Of a stretch of DNA of 64,000 nucleotides, positions 11,182 through 24,250 are shown piece by piece (within the stretch, counting starts at the first letter, position 1; every line of letters begins with the position of its first letter). Source of the DNA: Polyporus tsugae (Eukaryota > Basidiomycota > Agaricomycetes > Polyporales > Polyporaceae); assembly GCA_024305745.1 (NCBI GenBank), contig JAHRBS010000001.1, positions 1,860,001 to 1,924,000 on the forward strand, written 5' to 3'. A program made the position numbers and the translations under genes. The notes below the pieces were generated by a model. It saw nothing but the letters and a program-made list of their open reading frames with translations. It was not told the DNA's origin and searched no databases.

Positions 11182-14100
11182 CTAGAGAATGAGAACATCG
11201 AGGTCGTTATCCTGCATCACCGAGCGCCAGTCTGCCTGGGGATGATTCGTGTCGAGTCGCTGCCACACCTACGTTGGTGGGCACACGTCAATGGTACGTC
11301 ACAACACCGACGTTGCAGAACGTGCAAGGTCCTCACCTGTCGCACAATGAATTCGGACGTCTCTATTTCGTAGCAGCCTGGAAAAATCGATGCCCGTGAG
11401 TACCTAAACTGATGCGGCGACCTCGCACGGGCGCTCTTACATTGTGTCCTGTGGAGATCGGCGTCCGGACCGCCGGGACGAGCCCAAGGTTCAGGTTCAG
11501 TGGAATGATGGAGAGGAAAAACGTTTGTTTCGCACCTGAACAGTTCGAAGATGGACAATACCCTCGAGCGGTCCGCACCATATAGCTGAGACCCTGCAAT
11601 AATGACAGGCCATGTGAGGCTAACGAGTCGAGCATCGTCAGCAACCAAGACATGGATGACAGGCGTATCAGGAACATAAGACTCACTCTACCCCCATCCT
11701 GCTCTGACCGCAATCCATGCAGAGCGTCAGAATCATGCTCGCGTGCTCTTGAACCAGCGCGTCTGTGGGGGGCGCCTTCAGCACGTCACGGAGTAGGAGT
11801 ATCTATGCGCCCCGCGCCCGCGCATCAGTGTTCGGACCTAAAGTCAAGCCAGACGATCCCTTCGACGAAGCACGTACCTGCGCAGCGTGCTGATAGACGC
11901 AATTGCCTGCCTGAACCCTCTCATGGAGATTGTTCGCCGCGCTGCGCCAATTTTCGAGGGACTTGTAAAGCACCTCCGCTTCTCGTGTTTGAGCGTCGGT
12001 ATTGATCCGCGGCTCCCCGTCCTCCAAAACTTCTGTGATCTTGGAGGTAGACGGGTGGACGGCCCGCGCGACCAATGTGGCAGCCTGTTATGTTCGGCGT
12101 AAACAGAGTTCATGATGCAGACAACAGGCGTCTCACCTGTGCGAGGGTCACGATGAACTCTCTTGACATGCCGAACACCTTGTCGATGTATGATACGTTG
12201 TCGTGGGGGTTCGTCTTCGTCAACCTAGACGTACGGTGTCAAATTGCGTGTCAGCAGCCGACCCGGGTGAAAGACGGACCACCAGCAGTCTATGTTGAGC
12301 AGGTTGGGCACCTTGCCCCGCGCGAGGCTCCCTGCGTGGAGCACACGTGTAAGCGGAAGCATCCAAGTGGAGTACTGAACGAGGTAGTCACCGAAGAGCT
12401 CGTAGACGGCAATGATTTCCAGCAACAGCCTTGCGCGAGACACGCCCATTACGGAATTCGCCTTGTGCCCCTTGCTCCGTGCCAACAGCAGACCCGGCCC
12501 GCCTCGCAACTTCACCAGGTTCTTCGCGAAGTCCACATTCTTGGCCCAGTTGCGGCCGCCAGAAAATATCTGCGTATGCAGGTGCTCACTCAACTCACAA
12601 TTCGCGCGGAAAGCGGACTGCAGCACTCACGTCGATGAGAGCAATCGCGACCGTCGCCGCCAACGCCGCATCGTTGTGGGCTCCCTCGGGAGTGGCGCAT
12701 GCCGACGCAAGGAGGTGGTTCGACTTGGCGCGGAATGAGTCCGCCACGCGCATCGCTTCGTCGGCCGCGAGTGACGACACGCCGCTCCGGGAGAGCAGGA
12801 ACGATTGGTGCACGGCCGCCACGCCGAGCAGGGCCGCGCGCAGCGATTCAACAGCCGAGTCCGTACCTCGTACTCCGTCGAACAGGAATTGAAAGTTAGC
12901 GGCGAGCACAGGGTTCTCAGACGGGTAGGCCATGATTATGCTCAGCGCGTTGTCGCAGTAATGACGGATCTTTGGAAAGCAAAACAAAACACTCGTTCAT
13001 TGATATCTAACGGGATGCGTAGCGTGCGAAGAAGACCCCACCAGGTTTCTCTCCTGAGGCGTAGGGAACTGTGATGCCATGACGGTCAACAAACGGATAG
13101 CGCGGTGCGACCAAGGGACTCACGTAGGGTTCAATCGGGTCGACTGGAGTCAGGAGCTGAGGCGAAGACCATTGCGAATCCGGAGAGGCACTCTCCGTGC
13201 CACGGGAGTGAGGGTCGTGATGAGCCGTGATGCGAGGAAGAGGTGCAGAATGCGACTGAGAATAGTGATGAGACGGGTAGCTGTGGAGGTATTGGGGTTG
13301 ACTGGTATAAGATGCAGCAATTTCAGGAATAGCAGGGAGAGCGTGGGTATTATGAGGGTGCATAGGGTATCCATGAGATGAAGTAGAAACTGGCGCGACG
13401 CTGAAGTCGGACGTTAATGCGCACAAGTCGGACATAGGTAGGTGGGCAACATACACAGAGCGACGGCCATCATTAACGGCGACAGGATTGTTGACATTTG
13501 GGTCACTGAAGGCCCGCACGTGAGGATTGAGAACAGCAAGAGTTAACGGGAGGCACATACCTGTGGCGACGAGACACCATTGGAGGAATACCCATCTCCA
13601 CGGGCTCGCCACGTCGTGGGGGAGTCGGACCACGCGTCGGAGGGGTGTCAGACACACCCGACGAGCCGGCTGTCGACGGCCGTGTCTCCGTACCGTCGAT
13701 GGGGGAATTAGGCTCTCGACGGGGCGTGGGCTTTTTGCGAGTCGGCACCCCTTCCGGCCAGGTACACTGCGCGAGCGCCCCGACGTCACACACGAGCTCG
13801 ACGCGTCTGACGCGATGAAACACGTACCTCTCGCTGGCCGTGACTGCAGCGGACACAGGTGGGCTTGGTCTCGTCGCACTAGACGTTGTTGTGAGTCTGA
13901 GAGTACGCGACGCGCGCCAGCACATCGGGCTCACCTTGATCTTCTTGGCGCGACAAGTGAGGCAACCGGTCTTGCTTCGGGTGTACTTTGGACGCTTGCG
14001 CTGGGAGGCAGGGTCTTGACGCATAGTCGAGGGAGCAACTACGTGCATGTGGGCCGTGCCAGCGTGCATTTGGGAAGCGTAGTAGGCATTAGGGACGTAG

Positions 14101-14254
14101 TGGTGGGTAGGGGTCGCGGCGCTAGAGGGTACGGTGAGACGCGAGAGGGGGGGGCAGAGGGGGAGCAGGGAACTCACTAGTGAAGACTGTCGGCCATTAC
14201 GGGGTATGAATGAGGAGGGGAGTCGTAAGGATGGGAGGCATGATGGGGCTCCAT
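11182..14254 (-). CDS. Zn2Cys6 transcription factor with fungal transcription factor domain
   Basis: A nuclear zinc-cluster regulator split into about a dozen small exons. Exon 1 starts at the ATG at 14254 (MEPHHASHPYD). The cluster is assembled from three exons ending or starting near 13935, 13878-13828 and 13766, and spells C-x2-C-x6-C-x6-C-x2-C-x6-C: GCLTCRAKKIK, then CDETKPTCVRCSHGQRE, then CTWPEG. It is preceded by a basic stretch (QRKRPKYTRSK). A Ser/Pro-rich linker follows (exon 13505 to about 13010). The regulatory domain of the Fungal_trans_2 type comes next: DEAMRVADSFRAKSNHLL (12.6-12.9 kb), IFSGGRNWAKNVDFAKNLV (from 12569), VFGMSREFIVTLAQ (about 12.2 kb), ITEVLEDGEPR (about 12.0 kb), ALVQEHASMILTLCMDCG (about 11.7 kb) and SLTWPVIIAGSQLYG (about 11.6 kb). 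The last exon ends in DNDLDVLIL and a TAG at 11182. The junction near 12.96-13.03 kb is not resolved. Its targets cannot be inferred from context, because both flanks are gene-poor. Confidence 0.85.
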
Positions 14255-17200
14255 GGTTTAAAAACGAACTGGGAGCAGCGTGCATGGGACTGTCGAGAAA
14301 AGTACTCCTCAATGTTGATTGTTGTTGCGGATCATGGCATATCGGGCTCGAAATCCCCGATGAGAGATCTGGTCGTGCAGTCGGTCAGTCGCATGTCTCC
14401 TTCCTTACGCCGTCACGGAAGAATCCTTCGGCTATTGAATAAATTCATCTTTTTTCTGCTATTTTCTGGCGTTTTCTCCGGACGGCCTTCTTTCGGCGAC
14501 CGCTCCGTTGGTCACAGTGCCAACGCTCTCTACCGCCCACTCTCATCTCTCCCTCTATCGAAGACGCGCTCCCGTGGACACCGTGGCGTCACGCGCAGCG
14601 CGAAATTTGTGTGTAGAAGCAACGAGGGAGAAAAATTCTGGCCCAAGGCGCACGACAAAACGGTGAAGGGTGTGTGGGTGACAAGGTTCAGAGTCAGGGT
14701 CTAGTGATGGGATATTGATCTACGGCGAGGCGGCGACTGGCCCAAGAGACTGGGCTGTGAATCAAGGCGAAACACAGCAAGAGACTAGCGTGGGTCGGCG
14801 GGTAATTGGTTCGTGAAGCCTAATTTAGGGTTACTGTGCACATGATCTCCCCACGCGACCCACGCCCGCGAGTACTCCTCCCCAGTCCAGCTCGACGGTG
14901 ATGGCCTCTCCCGCTTGCACCGAGCCTCTTTCCCAACTTGCACCTCCGACATATGTCCCCCATCCTCCTCAACCCGTTGGTGCTGCCCCCATTTTTTGCG
15001 TTCTCTCAGATCACCATGGCCGTGCATGCCAGAGATCCAAGCTCACTTTGTCCCTGCACCAATTACCTTTGATAGCTAAATGCATAACGTATCGTCTCTC
15101 CAGAAGGCGTTCGGACTATCCCAGAGATCCCGGCGTGGTGCTTCTTAGCTTCCAGAGCCTCAGCCATGTGTCTCAAGGCAAAGAGGATTATCTCCACCGT
15201 TCCCCTCCGTTCTCACGCGCGAAACACCATCATCCGTCTCGTCCCTCCATGGCGCCTACCCACGCCACATGCGTTGTGCTCACGGCTGATTCATAATGTT
15301 CACTTATCATATGAGGATGTAGGTCCACCGCAACCCGTCTTCCTCTGCCCTCGTGAGTGACGTCTTCTCGCATACGGCAAGACGCTGTACACCGTAGAGC
15401 AATACATCATAACTCGATCCGAGTACCCGAGCGCACGCATTGTGTATGCTCAGGGTGGAAAGCCCGCGATGCATTTCGAAGCCCTGCTTTGGCCCTGCTC
15501 CTTGCATCTCAATAGGACTTGTGCGAAAGGCATGGCCTATTTTCTGATGGGCCGAGGAGTTGACAGTTGACCAGAACCTTTCGCCCATCCCCCCAAGTAC
15601 CTCATCTCATGCAGGGTCAGTATCGTTAGTCCAGCGGCGTGACCGACTTGCCGCATCCGGGAATTCACAACACTCAATGTTCTCACCTCGTCCGTTCCCT
15701 CGGCATATCCCTGGACCATCCAGACGACCTTCGAACTTCGGGGAGCCTCCCAAGGTGGCCATGACATACAATCAGCCTGTGGCCGCCTTGTGCCAAAACG
15801 CTCTTCGATTCGGAAACAACGCCCTCGTCCGTGCGGCCAAGGGGGCAACACATGCGGAGATACGCACTGCACGCAAAACCGGCGGCATATGCATTACCCA
15901 CACGCCCGTGCTTCCTCACGGGCCAAAGACGTCAAAACACCGGTGTTTTAATGCGCGCGATGGTTCCGTCAACCCCTTTCCAACACGGTGCGGCAATGGA
16001 ATCACGGATATTACGACAGCACATTCGACATGCACACGCCAGCAGGACGCTGCGCGGGGGACGACGTTCACTTGCACCTGTCGCCGTCAGCCGGCGGGCG
16101 ATGCACCCCTCGGACGCGTAACGTAAATCGCAGCTTCGCTGTCCCAGCCATCGGACCGCTGGCAATCAGAACCCCGCCGTGTGGTTTGCGTTCTGGATTG
16201 TATGGCCGCTGAGTGCACTTGGGAACCTAGATAGACGCATACAGTTGGCTTTCCCCGGAGAAGCCACCAGTACGACATCGGACAGTGGGAGGCCACCACG
16301 CGCGCCGGATACGCCGGATACGCGACCCTCGATCCCGTTTACGTGCTTCGCGGATGCGGAACCTGCCGGTCGACGCTATTGTCCGTGTGCGCACATGCAA
16401 GATCAAGCAGGCGGGCGACGTACAGTACGACATGCGCATTCTCATGAACAATTGTGTATGGGAACAAGCGCGCCCTCTTGAGTCAACGAAGACACCACTG
16501 TTCCTCCGAAGCTTCCCGCGATAGGAATGCATGCCGTAGCCACGGGGGTTCCGAGGCTGGGAAGGTGGGGAGGGGTGAAACGTGATGTGGGATATGTGGG
16601 ATTGCGGTATCCGTGCGAGGGTCGCCGGGCAGGTCTGGCTACACCGCAGCTATGGAAAGTCAGTACCTTCGAAAACGAGTCGCCAGGGCGCGCTGCTTGG
16701 TGCAACACTAGTCTCTGTTGCTGATTTTATCCAGTTGACAAGATGACAGTCGATTCTTCCTGAATGCAACACTGTGTGTCCTAACCGCGCTCTGCTACCC
16801 TCGGTGAGCGCGATCGACTTCTCCTACCAGGAAGCTGCGTCGCTGAATGAGATCAGGAGCGGCGGTGGCGAACGGTGGCCACCTCTATCTAAGTAGGAGG
16901 ATCATTAAGGCGCGAAGAAAGTGCGCCTCATGCGTCCGTTTGATCAGGCGATGACCGGACTCTTGCCAGCAAGACGACTTGGCACGTACGCCGGGAGAGT
17001 GGGAACGGTCGTCCGTGGACTACTTGCGGACGCGACGGCCGAATCGTGGTGCCTTGCATCGAGGCCAGGGACAAGGATTTCATTAGCTTGCAGCTCGGAC
17101 GGATTGGGCCTCGGACATAATTCCAGCACGTCAAGGGGTGAGGATACAGGACGGATAGACGTCCAGTATCGCTTCCACAACGTCAAGACGCTGTTAACAT

Positions 17201-20200
17201 TAAGCGGGTCCGCGGCGGGAACCTTCGCGCTTCACAGGGCCCGACGGGACGTCGGGCCCGGGTTGAAGATGGCGGAGGCGGAGGGCAGGCGTTGTTTGGG
17301 CGTTGTCGTGAAGTTTCGCGGGACAGCTGGAGGCGAACGGCGGGGACGAGGGAGATTGGCGAGGAGACGCTAACAGGCTGAGTTCAAAACATTCTCGGTG
17401 CGGCCTCTAGGCGGCGCAGTCTGAGCCTTCGCTGACCGTGAACCTTCCAACTTCAGTGCCACATCAGTACTACGGCAGTTGCCGATCACTCCGATCGCTG
17501 TCCAGACTCCGCAACGCCGGTGGTCGGGCCCGTGGCGGCGGACTCTAGGTTGCCGCGTTCGCTCACGGCCCAGTATTGGCCAAGTTGCACTGGCAACCTT
17601 CCAGTGCGTATTTGTATTCACAGGATCGACGAGGAATGAGTGTACTGGAGGCCGGAGGTGACTTACGATTGCACGGCCCTCGTTGGACGTTTTCATTAAT
17701 CCCACAGAACCCCACCAGCTTGGTAGAGTTCGAGGTCAATAAATACATACGTTACGTAGCTCCCACTATTGAGAGGGAAGCCTGCCTTTCGGGAGATTGG
17801 AAGAGGATCAGTAGTCTGACAATTTACACGTACACGTCGTCCGTGTGCTACTTCCGGCAGAATCGGTAACAGTGTTTAACGCCCCAGTCAATCCGGTCTC
17901 TCCAGAATTTCAATGATAAGTATCAGTGCTTGACAGTCAACGCTACTCCAGTAACTGCGGGATCTACAGAGTCGTGCTGCGATCCCACCCCAATCAAAAA
18001 TCTTGAGACCCGGCACCGCCGCTCAGGATCGTAGGTGTCACCTGGTATAACTTTATATTTATGTAGAGAAAACACATAAGTAAGAAACTTGTGCATTTTC
18101 TCCTTGTACCGTACTTTGAAATGGGACGTACCGGCGGGAGTTTTTCGCCTCAACGTTCTTCCCATTAGGCTCGGTTGAATCCTGCAGTGTAGATGAATGC
18201 CGGCATACGCGACCAAAACCTGACCAGACCCGACAAATGGCCTGCCCGAGCCGTCCCTTGCACCCAGACAATGACTCGAGCCTACCACCACATATGCACA
18301 CGTCGAGGCTGTATGCTTTTCATGACAGCCCTATAGCACCTGGCACAACGCTGTCGCGAAAGACTTGCCTCAACGTCCGAATACGTCATCTTAGGAAGTA
18401 CCCTCCGCCAATCTCGCCTTTGAGTCGGCAGCATCGATATCGTCGGGTGTAAGCGTAACGCGCCTGTGCCGCTGCCGCCTCGGGGCGGGAGCTTCCCTCC
18501 GGTTCGGACCGACAACTTGAACGGCATCGTCCCACACTGACCTCCTGCACAGTCCCTGCGCACTGTCAGGACACCATCAAGAGTACGTGGCAAGTTCGAA
18601 AAGTCTGAAGTCTGTCCAACAGAGAGTTGTTGCCATCACCAGTAAATAGCGCCTTCGGTCTGTGCACCGCTCCAGTGACGATGATTTCGGGCACGTCTGG
18701 TTGTGCGGGAACAGAATGGTGATCGGCCGAACGCTTCTGAATCCTGTCCCTTTCGCCCCGAAAGATCGTGGACGTACTTACTTGAAACGGAAATCCCGTC
18801 AGACATGGCGAGTTGGGGTCGAGAACCCAACAGACCATAACTCCATGCAGCAGAACTTAAAAGTCACGGTAGGGTTCGACGCGTTGCGCACCTGTGGCTG
18901 GCATGCATGGCCCACACTGCACAGCACTTCACTATCCCAGGCATATGCATGCCCGGCAGGTGTCCGCTTCCTTGAAATCCACTCCCAAAGGCTCCCAACC
19001 GCGCGATATCATGGACGCTTCCCACGAAGGCGGAGGCTACTGTTACCGAAACTGGCCGATATCGAATTCCGCCCCAGGCACTCGTCACGGAATGCCGGGC
19101 GGCGAATTGGTGGCGAGCACGGCTTTGCACGACTGTTGCGCTCTGTCGCGCAGCCCCCTTCCAGCCCTGCAGGGGAGCGGATACATGGGTTCGTGGCTGA
19201 CTGATGTTCGTCGACCCATACCGTATGTGTTGAAAGCGGCCCCCAAATGCGGACACCGAACCTGAATCTGTCCACACAAATTGACATGCAAAACTCAGCA
19301 AGCTCCTTGAAAGGCCCAAGGGCCGTCCTAAGCTCTGAATCGAACAAACGACGTGTACTTACACGGTTTGAGTCACGATACATGAGGTCGGAGCATGACG
19401 GCACGTCGTAAGTAGTTGATCCGCGTGAAAATTTCCTGGATGGGAGGGTGCCGCGCCCTTGTCTGGCCTGCGGGCGAGAGAGCGGAGGGGATGACGAAAC
19501 TGTTGCTTTGAATTAGAGCCTCGGAACGAGGCTGGCACGGCGGCATGCAATGTGTACTTAAGCATTGGCTAGCAGCCATGGGCATGGGTCTAAGTAACGC
19601 AAGGAGACACGAGGAGACGTGGCATAACATGTACGTACGTTTCAGTATTGATGCCTGTCATGGACCTAGTCTACAGTCTCAGGCCCTGTATGGCACACTC
19701 CGCACTGTGCCCATGGCACGTTGGCCTCAGGAAGTACCAGTCTCAGGCTAGGATAGGAAGAGGAGATCTGAAGACGAGGTTGGTCCGCTGAGAAGAGTCT
19801 ACTACTGCCGCCGCGGAGGTGTGTGACATCAGGGTTACCCACATGGGCGCGCTTCTTGTGCATACGATTTTGCGCAGACGAACCAAGTCCTCCATGTTGT
19901 TGTCGCAGTGTTAAGTGTTTACTTATCATCTCCCGCGCGACGTCCGACAGGGCCATCGCGCACGTCACCGTTCTCATAGCGCAAATATCCCTTCAACTGG
20001 ACGGGTCCGAACACGCTCGTCCGAAACGAGCAGAGTGTCACCAACCCGCGTCACCAGTCACCCGTCACTGGTCACTGTGCTGTCCTCGATGACAGCGCGT
20101 GGGCAGCACGTTGCGCAGACGAGCCTCCGTCGGCTTCTGGCGTCACTTCGACGCTTCCCTGTCAGAATTCCATACTGACCATGATAGCCGTCGTCATACA

Positions 20201-20425
20201 CGACGATCACCCCTGCAAGACCCCAGTGAGGAAAGTAGGAACGACTACCGATGGCTCGGGGAACGCATGCAAGTATTCTGCGTGGAACCGCGCGTGCGGG
20301 TTCCGGGGGTGTGGTCAAGCAGACTAGTCTTGAGAAAGGCAAACCAACACTCCATTGTGAGATTATACATGAATGAACGGAAGACAAACAGTCCTCCCCG
20401 CTGATTATGGTACGCCGCCAAAAAC
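14255..20425. other. gene-poor block, no supported gene
   Basis: About 6.2 kb between the zinc-cluster regulator and prpD. The first few hundred bases are the likely promoter of the regulator. The rest holds only short open frames on both strands, the longest about 190 codons near 15.6-16.1 kb, which is of mixed composition without a motif. No tRNA, rRNA, intact transposon or tandem array is visible. GTAAGT/ACTTAC-like pentamers occur but do not link frames into a credible gene. Confidence 0.5.
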
Positions 20426-22344
20426 TCATGACTTGACAAAGAGGTTGGTGAACTGGTCGACAGAAAGCTTGTTGAGGGACTCGGCATCGCTGACCGCCTT
20501 GATAATCCTGGATGCCGGAGCCTGCATTAGAATCCACCAACTATTCGAGACGGCAATAAGCAACTTACTTCGCCTGGCGCTCCTGGTTGAAGTGCGGAGC
20601 AATGTGGTGCTCGAACTTCTGGAGCAGGAGTGGGGTACCCTCCTCACGGCGGCGCTTGTGGCCGACAGGATACTCAATTTCAACCTCGTCCAGCACGGTA
20701 CCGTCATTGAGCTCGACAAGGATCGCATTGCCGATGGAACGCTTGGAAGGTTCGTGGTACTCAACGCTGAACCTCTTGTCCTCGACGCAAGTGATCTTGG
20801 CGCGGAGGGCGTCAATGCGAGGGTCCTTCGCAGCCGCGTCAGTGTACGACTCCGAGGTGAGCTCGCCAAAGATTAGCGGGTAAGCAACCATGTAGTTAAT
20901 GTCATGACTGCGATAGGCGAAACGCGCTCGTCAGCACTACACGATCATGTGACTGAAGCAGAACAGCTCACTCGCGGTCGGCGAAGTTGTCGAGTGGGCC
21001 CTTCTTGTTGATGATGCGCATAGCCGCCTCCTGGGTGCGGATGCGGATGCTTTTGATGTCGTCGGCGCTCTTGCCGAGAGCCTTTAGCTTGTTGTGGAGG
21101 ATGTGTGCCGCCTCGACGGCGGTCTGCGCGTGGAACTCGGCGGGGTACGAGATCTTGAAAAGCACGTTCTCCATGATGTACTGGCTGAAAGGCATCTGGA
21201 ACTCGAAGGGCTTGCCCTGCAGCGGAGAGTGAGACAAGCCATGGGGAGATCATGAAGCAGACACGCACCTTAAATAGAACATCGTAGAAGCCCCAAGTCT
21301 TCGCTGTGAGGACGGAGGGCATACCAATCTCGCCGCGTTTGACGAGAAGGGCGATGTTGACCGCACGAGAGCAAGCGTCACCGGCCGCCCACGACTTACG
21401 GGAGCCGGTGTTGGGCGCATGACGGTAGGTGCGCAGAGACTGGCCATCGGCCCACGCGTGGGAGACTGCGTCAATGGTCTGAGCGCGGTTCAGGCCGCTG
21501 CATGGAAGAGAAGCTGTCAGCCCCAGCCACGTAGTATGTGAGGATGTCAGAAAAATGTACTGACAGCAATTTGGAGACGACGGCGGTGCTGGCGACCTTG
21601 ACAAGGACGACGTGGTCCAGTCCGACACGGTTGAACGAGTTCAGGAGGGCAAGGCCACCCTGGATCTCGTGCGCCTTGATCATGGACTCGAGGACATCGT
21701 GCACGGTCAAGGGCTCACCCTTGCGAGCAAGGTGGTCTGCGACAGCAAGGATAGCACCGAGGTTGTCCGAGGGGTGCCCCCACTCAGCAGCAAGGAAGCA
21801 GTCGTTGTAGTCCAACCACCGGATCTGAGTACCGATGTTGAACGCGCCCCGGATGGGGTCAAGCTGGTAGTTCGTGCCGGGGACCTTCGTGCCTTAGGAA
21901 AGGAACGTTGGACAATGGAGGAGAACGTGGAGAATGCGTTCACGCACCATTCGGAACTACAGTACCCTCCACAACCGGTCCCAGCAGGTTCGCGCAGGCG
22001 GGGAACCTGAGCGCTTCCAGACCACATCCGATGGTGTCAATCAAGCAGAGACGCGCCGTCTCAAAGGCGAGAGGGCTCTCGATTTTGAAGTTGTGTACGT
22101 AGTCGGCGATGTCCTGAAGGACCTGGTCCGGGTCGGGACGCACAGCTGACTCTGCGGCAGCAGACATGGTGCGAACAAAGGAGTTTGCGGGCTGGAAGGG
22201 AACAGGGGCAGATGGACGAAGACACCTCTGGGAAAGCGGAGCGGTCGATCTACTGATTGAGGAGATAGCCGCAGTCTGGACGCGCGACACCGGGGCCCTC
22301 GAGCGCAGTGTCTGGGGCAGCGAGCGACGAACAGTGGAGAGCAT
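20426..22344 (-). CDS. prpD: 2-methylcitrate dehydratase (MmgE/PrpD family), mitochondrial
   Basis: It dehydrates 2-methylcitrate to 2-methyl-cis-aconitate in the methylcitrate cycle, which disposes of propionyl-CoA. Six exons (22344-21948, 21892-21565, 21497-21269, 21216-20972, 20907-20569, 20507-20426) sum to exactly 540 codons, giving 539 residues, the family's usual size plus a leader. The first 60 or so residues are rich in Ser, Arg and Ala and poor in acidic residues, as expected of a mitochondrial targeting sequence. The family body begins near MSAAAESAV. Recognisable blocks are [58 protein letters not shown] and [18 protein letters not shown]. All introns are short and GT-AG. The gene is head-to-head with the SNAPC3-like gene, 331 bp away. 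PrpD and immune-responsive-gene homologues share this fold, but similarity here is strongest to eukaryotic PrpD. Confidence 0.92.
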
Positions 22345-22675
22345 CGAGGACGACGTGGAAGAGGACAAACTTGTGTCTGACACTCCGGCTCGGCTATATG
22401 CTACCTCCCGCAGGGCGCTCCCCGCCCGGAACTGGGCTTCCATCCCCCACGACGTCGCGGCGGACCAGCGGTGACCATCCTCTCCCTGGGGTGCATTTGC
22501 CCTCAGCCTCACCTCACCGTACGCGACGGAACTTGTGTTCCGTAGCCCGTCCTCATCGTCAGTTGAACTGGTGACCACCCACGACATCTTCGCCCGTCCG
22601 ACGCGTCCCGTCCTACACCTTCGGCCGACTTGCGCCCCCTCTCCCTCCCTCCTTGGCAACCTCGCCGCTATCAAG
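22345..22675. promoter_or_regulatory. shared divergent promoter region of prpD and the SNAPC3-like gene
   Basis: The start codons of prpD (minus) and the SNAPC3-like gene (plus) are 331 bp apart and point away from each other. Both promoters and both 5' leaders must lie here or inside the genes. The plus strand is C/T-rich just before the SNAPC3-like start, as expected of a fungal leader. I cannot point to a defined TATA box or factor site. Confidence 0.5.
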
Positions 22676-24250
22676 ATGAACCTCACTCCCGGACAGGCAC
22701 ACGAAGCATACATAGGCCCACCTTCCGAGCCAATCAAAATGTCCGACTTCCTAGATTCAGCCCAGGAGTTGGAGGAAGGATCCGAAGGCTCTCCCATTCC
22801 CGTGTTCTCCCAGTCCGCAGCTGCGCTTCCTGAAGACATACGGACGTTATGGACATCTCTTCCCCAGGATGAGAGGGAGAAGATTGAACTGGAGTGTCGG
22901 TGCGTCTTCTCACTTAATTCACTCCACGAGCCCCAATACTCCCACTGTACTGATGCGTTCGTCGTAGGATAGAGTCGACGACCTCTGCAATGTGCTCGAG
23001 GACACGATACGTAACCCCCAGCTGATGGCGCACGCCAAGAGAACGCACGACGCGGCAGTTCATGCAATATACGAGACCGCTGAGCCTACTCGGAAAAAGC
23101 GGAAGAGAACAACGCTAACCGACCCGGACTCGGAGTCTCCTGAAACGACTGCTTTGCGACTGAAGCACGAAGCGATCAGGCTGAAATGTTGGCCGTCAGT
23201 GCTCTGCTACACTCCGTCTCCTGATCCCACCAGCACTAACCCCAATATGCTAGATCAACGATTCCTGCAGCGTCGTTCATCCGGCCCCCAAGGCAGCCGG
23301 ATCATAACACACTTGTCGATGTCGTAAGCAGCGCCCTCGCGCAAGTCTCTCCCGCATCCGTTCCTAATAATTACGCCTACAGAAGAAACTAGGTGCTTCT
23401 CAAGCCAAAGACCACGATGCATTACTTTTTATTACGGTCTACAACCGACTTTCATGGGGCCAGAAGATCCTCCTGCGGGCTTCCCAACACGTCCTCCTGT
23501 CGTCGCAGTCGCTCGGCGACCTTTTCGAGGCACTGCCGTGCACCTCGAAAGAGATACCTGAGGAAACTTTTGATGAGGCCGGGCTAGTCACGGGATTTAA
23601 GGCCTCGGATGGTGAGAATGATATGGCGCTCGACGGCGGCCTCGGTGTGGCTGTATGTATAGAAGGCATTTTGTATGGAGATCGCCAGAGCCAGGTCGAT
23701 TACGCCGAGTAAGTCTCAGACGTTCATTTTCTTCACGACATAACGGCTGACCGTCAAGCAGAAGGGTATCGAGACAATTGCAATCAGTGCCTGAAGGCAA
23801 GCGACCGATTCTAAGCAAGGGGGGAGCAATGCGTGATACGAAGCTGTCTTCACTGACGGTGCGACTACATGAACCCTACTGGATATTGCACGCCGGTAGC
23901 TGTGAGCATTTCTTCACCATCACAACCATCCGGTAAGCTCCCGTTTTACCATTATTATATGTATATCTCACGATTCCTGAATACGTTGAAGGCTTCGCCA
24001 CCCATCGGATCCGCCGTCTGGGTACCCACTTACCACTCAGATCACTCCGCCTTTATGCGACAATTGTCGGGTCTGCGCGAAGGTTCCAGCGGTGTATTCT
24101 GTAATAGGCGATATCCGGTTAGGCGAGAGCCCATTCCAGGTTTGTGGACCGTGTTGGAGATGGATGGGCGAGCCCAAGGATGGTTCAGATGTTCTTGTAG
24201 TTACTCTCCCGAAGTACGAGTTAGGTTGGGTCACCAATACAGCCGCCTGA
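22676..24250 (+). CDS. snRNA-activating protein complex subunit 3 (SNAPC3/SNAP50) homologue
   Basis: A homologue of the subunit that helps SNAPc bind the proximal sequence element of snRNA-type promoters for RNA polymerases II and III. The start is the ATG at 22676 (MNLTPGQAHEAY). Several exons with short introns follow; the first donor is near 22904. The conserved domain is in the last third: AVCIEGILYGDRQSQVDYAE near 23.65-23.71 kb, LHEPYWILHAGSCEHFF near 23.87 kb, and a cysteine-rich zinc-binding end containing CDNCRVCAKV and FQVCGPCWRWMGEP near 24.05-24.17 kb. It terminates at the TGA at 24248-24250. The N-terminal half is acidic and then basic (RKKRKRT), with no known domain. Central exon boundaries at about 23.2-23.4 kb are approximate. 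The next gene (Tfb4) follows on the same strand after 305 bp. Confidence 0.8.

Noticed and set aside
13527..14180. 217-codon plus-strand open frame
   Set aside because: It is antisense to the exons carrying the zinc cluster, is Arg/His-rich, and is a mirror of a GC-rich gene.
15560..16126. 188-codon plus-strand open frame in the gene-poor block
   Set aside because: Mixed composition, no motif, no adjoining exons, and overlapping frames of similar length on both strands.
5000..20000. Possible transposon genes (reverse transcriptase, integrase, transposase) or a CRISPR-like array
   Set aside because: I looked for catalytic motifs, long terminal repeats and regular spaced repeats in both gene-poor blocks and saw none. 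CRISPR arrays are not expected in a fungal nucleus.
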